Source of the DNA: Verrucomicrobiia bacterium
Lineage (GTDB): Bacteria > Verrucomicrobiota > Verrucomicrobiia > Limisphaerales > DTLC01
NCBI GenBank assembly: GCA_025061935.1
Contig: JANWZY010000139.1
Location: 290 to 7,675 of the forward strand
Length of the DNA: 7,386 nucleotides
Direction of reading: 5' to 3'
Part shown: piece by piece, positions 5,097-7,386 of the stretch
Position numbering within the stretch: position 1 is the first letter of the stretch
Layout of the letters: every line of letters begins with the position of its first letter
Notes under the pieces: model-generated
The model's database searches: none
Told to the model about the DNA's origin: nothing
The model's input: the letters and a program-made list of their open reading frames with translations, nothing else
Made by a program: the position numbers and the translations under genes

Positions 5097-6772
5097 AACA
5101 TATGCTCCGAAGCTTGAAACCCAGTTGGATCGAGATCCAAAAAGCACCAGCGCTTCTTTTGGGCATGATCACCGCTTGTGTCATGATAACAGAGCCTGGG
5201 CTTGCAGCGGGGCAGGCACCCGAACCGCTGCAGTTCCCGGTCGCGCCCGGCCCGTTCAAGCCGAGTTGGGAATCGTTGACCAACTACACCTGCCCGGAAT
5301 GGTTCCGCGACGCCAAGTTCGGCATTTGGGCGCACTGGGGGCCGCAGTGCCAACCCGAGCGCGGCGACTGGTACGCGCGGAACATGTACATCGAAGGCCA
5401 CACGCATTACAAACATCACGTGGCCACGTACGGGCACCCGTCCAAATTCGGGTTCAAAGACATCATCAACCTTTGGAAGGCAGAAAAGTTCGATCCGGAC
5501 AAACTGCTCGCGTTCTACAAACGTTGCGGCGCGAAATACTTCATGGCGCTGGCGAACCACCACGACAACTTTGACCTCTGGAACTCGAAGTACCAGCCAT
5601 GGAACGCGGTCGCCATAGGCCCGAAGAAAGACCTCATTGCCGCTTGGGCCAAAGCGGCCCGGAAACACGGCTTGCGGTTCGCCGTCAGCGTCCACGCTTC
5701 ACACGCGTGGTCGTGGTACGAGCCGGCCCAAGGCGCGGACAAGCAGGGCGAATACGCCGGGGTGCCCTACGACGGCAAGCTCACGAAAGCGGACGGCGTA
5801 GGCAAATGGTGGGAGGGGCTGGACCCGCAAGACCTGTACGCGCAGAACCATCCGCCGGGCAAAGCGCTCGTATGGGACTGGAACCCTGCCAAAGGCAGCA
5901 GCGTGCCGGACGAAGCGTACATGCGGAAGTTTTACCTCCGCACGCAGCAGCTCTGGGACGATTACAAGCCGGACATGATCTACTTCGACGACACGGTGCT
6001 GCCATTCCACGGCGTGACTGACGCGGTCGGACTGCACCTGGTCGCGCACTTTTACAACACCAGTATCAAATGGCACGGCAAAAACGAGGCGGTCGTCACA
6101 GGCAAACACCTCAATGAAATGCAGCGCTGCGCCATGGTTTACGACATCGAACGCGGCCGCGCGCTAGACATCCTGCCTCAGCCATGGCAAACGGACACCT
6201 GCATCGGGCACTGGCACTACGACCGCGACCTCTTCATCAATCGTAAATACAAGACAGCCGCCCAAATCATTCCAATGCTCGCAGACATTGTGAGCAAAAA
6301 CGGGAACTTGATGCTGAGCGTGCCGGTGCGCGGCGACGGCTCGATTGACGACGAGGCTGCGAAAATCGTCTCGGACATAGGCGCGTGGCTGCGCGTCAAT
6401 GGCGAGGCAATCTACAAGACGCGCCCGTGGAAGATTTACGGCGAAGGCCCCTCAACCAAGGTCGTCGAGCGCGGCCAGTTCGACGGCTTGCGCGACGTGT
6501 ATTCGAAGCCGTTTACATCCGAAGACATCCGGTTCACGCAATCGAAGGACGGCAAAGTGCTCTACGCAATTGTGCTCGGCTGGCCCGAAGCCGGGCAAGT
6601 GACCATAAAAGCGCTTGCGCAAGGCTCGCCGTATTGGCCCGGCCCGATCAAGCGCGTCCGGATGCTCGGCGCGCGGGGCAAACTGCAGTTTTTCAGGGAC
6701 GCGAGCGGGTTAACAGTAAGCTTCCCGGCAACGCGGCCCTGTGAGTTCGCCTACGCGCTCAGGATCGAATAG
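5093..6772 (+). CDS. Exported GH29-type alpha-L-fucosidase-like glycoside hydrolase
   Basis: A 559-residue protein of the GH29 type, expected to release alpha-L-fucose from glycans by a retaining mechanism. The N-terminus has basic residues, a hydrophobic run (about 19-32) and a Sec-type cleavage zone near GLAAGQA (36-42). ITAC at 26-29 also fits a lipobox, so it may be a lipoprotein. Family motifs: KFGIWAHWGPQ (75-85) with WYARNMY after it, ANHHDNFDLWNSKYQPWNAV (154-173), PDMIYFDD (293-300) where Asp299 is the likely nucleophile, and SKNGNLMLSVPVRGDGSI (401-418). The last 110 residues or so form a beta-rich C-terminal domain. Departures from the usual motifs are HHDN for HHDG, FDD for FDG, and PWQTDTC (364-370) where I expect PWE. 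An acidic, Trp/Gly-rich stretch at about 213-265 looks like an insertion. Substrate specificity is therefore uncertain. ATG 5093 overlaps the trpA stop; ATG 5102 is an alternative start. Confidence 0.88.
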   Translation: MKHMLRSLKPSWIEIQKAPALLLGMITACVMITEPGLAAGQAPEPLQFPVAPGPFKPSWESLTNYTCPEWFRDAKFGIWAHWGPQCQPERGDWYARNMYIEGHTHYKHHVATYGHPSKFGFKDIINLWKAEKFDPDKLLAFYKRCGAKYFMALANHHDNFDLWNSKYQPWNAVAIGPKKDLIAAWAKAARKHGLRFAVSVHASHAWSWYEPAQGADKQGEYAGVPYDGKLTKADGVGKWWEGLDPQDLYAQNHPPGKALVWDWNPAKGSSVPDEAYMRKFYLRTQQLWDDYKPDMIYFDDTVLPFHGVTDAVGLHLVAHFYNTSIKWHGKNEAVVTGKHLNEMQRCAMVYDIERGRALDILPQPWQTDTCIGHWHYDRDLFINRKYKTAAQIIPMLADIVSKNGNLMLSVPVRGDGSIDDEAAKIVSDIGAWLRVNGEAIYKTRPWKIYGEGPSTKVVERGQFDGLRDVYSKPFTSEDIRFTQSKDGKVLYAIVLGWPEAGQVTIKALAQGSPYWPGPIKRVRMLGARGKLQFFRDASGLTVSFPATRPCEFAYALRIE

Positions 6773-7140
6773 CAATTTATAGGCGCGTCCGGAAATTGAG
6801 GGGGGCTGAACGGGGCAAGGGCAAGCCACATGGTTTCGACAAACGCCGGGTGGAGGCACACTCCGCCGGAGCCGAAGCTCAAAGCCGAAACGTAAGATTC
6901 CGGTTAGGTTCGACATTGCAAAGTCTTCCGGTGCACACCAGAGGCGCACCAGTCCGAACATTTCAAACTCATCCCATCAGCACCGCGCTTCAGTCGGTCA
7001 ACGGTTGGACAAAAGCCAATCCACACAGCCGGCTCAGCGGCTTTAGTTGTGCTAGAAGGTCCGAAGAGTTCCGGGGCTGATTAGAATTGAACCTCAAGTC
7101 CACCGGGCTGAAGGCCTAGTGCTAACATCCGTCCCAACCC

Positions 7141-7170
7141 AAAGTGTGAAATATCCGGGCCAGACACTTT
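7141..7170. repeat. Seven-base inverted repeat upstream of the UPF0175-like gene
   Basis: AAAGTGT (7141-7147) and ACACTTT (7164-7170) are perfect inverted copies separated by 16 bases. The arms do not extend further. The spacing of 23 bases between arm starts could suit a dimeric DNA-binding protein, or the arms could form a weak RNA hairpin. It lies roughly 60 bases before the candidate -35 box at 7231. Confidence 0.4.
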
Positions 7171-7230
7171 CGACAAGAAATTGCGGGCGGCCACGGACTT
7201 TTCATACAGGGTTGCGGGAGGATGGGCACC

Positions 7231-7259
7231 TTGACCGGCTGGCGAGATTCCGCTAAGGT
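7231..7259 (+). promoter_or_regulatory. Candidate promoter directly before the UPF0175-like gene
   Basis: TTGACC (7231-7236, five of six -35 positions), a 17-base spacer and TAAGGT (7254-7259, three of six -10 positions) are followed by six bases and ATG 7266. Transcription from it would start at or near the A of the start codon, giving a leaderless message. The same bases contain AAGG at 7255-7258, seven bases before the ATG, which could instead be a Shine-Dalgarno on a longer transcript. The sequence cannot decide between the two. Confidence 0.4.
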
Positions 7260-7265
7260 TCGCCC

Positions 7266-7386
7266 ATGACCAGACGCGTGACAGTCGAGGTGCCGGAGCA
7301 GATTTTCGAAATCCTTGGCGAGGACGCAGCAAAGCTCGAACGCGAGATGTTGGTGGCCGCAGTACTGCGCTGGTTTGAAGAAGGCC
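7266..7386 (+). CDS. UPF0175-like small protein, N-terminal 40 residues (possible antitoxin)
   Basis: The frame is open from ATG 7266 to the right edge. The beginning MTRRVTVEVPEQIFEILGED matches the pattern of UPF0175 proteins: a short beta strand of the form xVxxEVPEE, then a leucine-rich helix, here AAKLEREMLVAAVLRWFEEG. In complete members this is followed by a helix-turn-helix-like 'GKAAELAG' segment, which lies outside the window. UPF0175 proteins are often about 80-90 residues long and are frequently proposed as antitoxins next to a PIN-type toxin gene. That neighbour would lie downstream and cannot be seen. AAGG seven bases before the ATG supports the start. The family call rests on only 40 residues. 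Confidence 0.65.
   Translation, partial: MTRRVTVEVPEQIFEILGEDAAKLEREMLVAAVLRWFEEG

Larger units (their letters stand above)
6773..7265. other. Region of about 490 bases without a convincing gene
   Basis: Short open frames exist on both strands (for example 6796-7080 plus and 6710-6961 minus), but none has a recognisable domain, a good ribosome-binding site or natural-looking composition; they are rich in Arg, Ser and Pro. Near the middle AGCCG (7027-7031) and CGGCT (7038-7042) form a small hairpin followed by a few T, too weak to call a terminator. TTCCGGT occurs twice, at 6898 and 6926. The right end holds an inverted repeat and a promoter-like pair, listed separately. The stretch may be a decayed gene or a dispersed non-coding element. 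Confidence 0.5.

Noticed and set aside
4772..5695. Minus-strand open frame of 307 codons opposite trpA and the hydrolase
   Set aside because: It spans the trpA-hydrolase junction antisense to conserved motifs on the plus strand, and has no domain of its own.
7081..7332. Minus-strand open frame of 83 codons at the right end
   Set aside because: It overlaps the UPF0175-like start on the other strand, and has no domain or ribosome-binding site.

Overview
The window looks like ordinary chromosomal DNA from a free-living Gram-negative bacterium. The style of the proteins suggests the Verrucomicrobiota or the wider PVC group: a secreted alpha-L-fucosidase-type enzyme, a secreted protein built of beta-rich repeats, weak Shine-Dalgarno signals and a UPF0175-type protein. 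This assignment is an inference; there is no rRNA or other marker in the window to settle it.

Layout from left to right. Positions 1-1119 (minus) hold most of a secreted protein that runs off the left edge. After its signal peptide it carries two related units of about 170 residues. A 233-base spacer (1120-1352) separates it from trpS (1353-2318, minus), the tryptophanyl-tRNA synthetase. trpS is divergent from a plus-strand run of four closely spaced genes: birA (biotin-protein ligase with an N-terminal DNA-binding domain), coaX (type III pantothenate kinase), trpA (tryptophan synthase alpha chain) and a GH29-type alpha-L-fucosidase-like exported enzyme whose start codon overlaps the trpA stop as ATGA. 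A region of about 490 bases with no convincing gene follows (6773-7265). The window ends inside the first 40 codons of a UPF0175-like small protein (7266-7386, plus).

How the genes fit together. birA, coaX and trpA are housekeeping cofactor and amino-acid genes and are probably co-transcribed. trpS shares the divergent control region with birA, so two tryptophan genes lie within 2 kb of each other; trpB is not in the window. The fucosidase-like enzyme and the repeat protein at the left are both exported and could both act on polysaccharides outside the cytoplasm, but nothing in the sequence links them directly.

I see no CRISPR array, tRNA, rRNA, insertion sequence or phage gene, and no clear new multi-gene system. 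The points most worth a second look are the repeat protein, the coupling of a glycoside hydrolase to trpA, the unusual active-site motifs of that hydrolase, and a promoter layout that recurs very close to three start codons.
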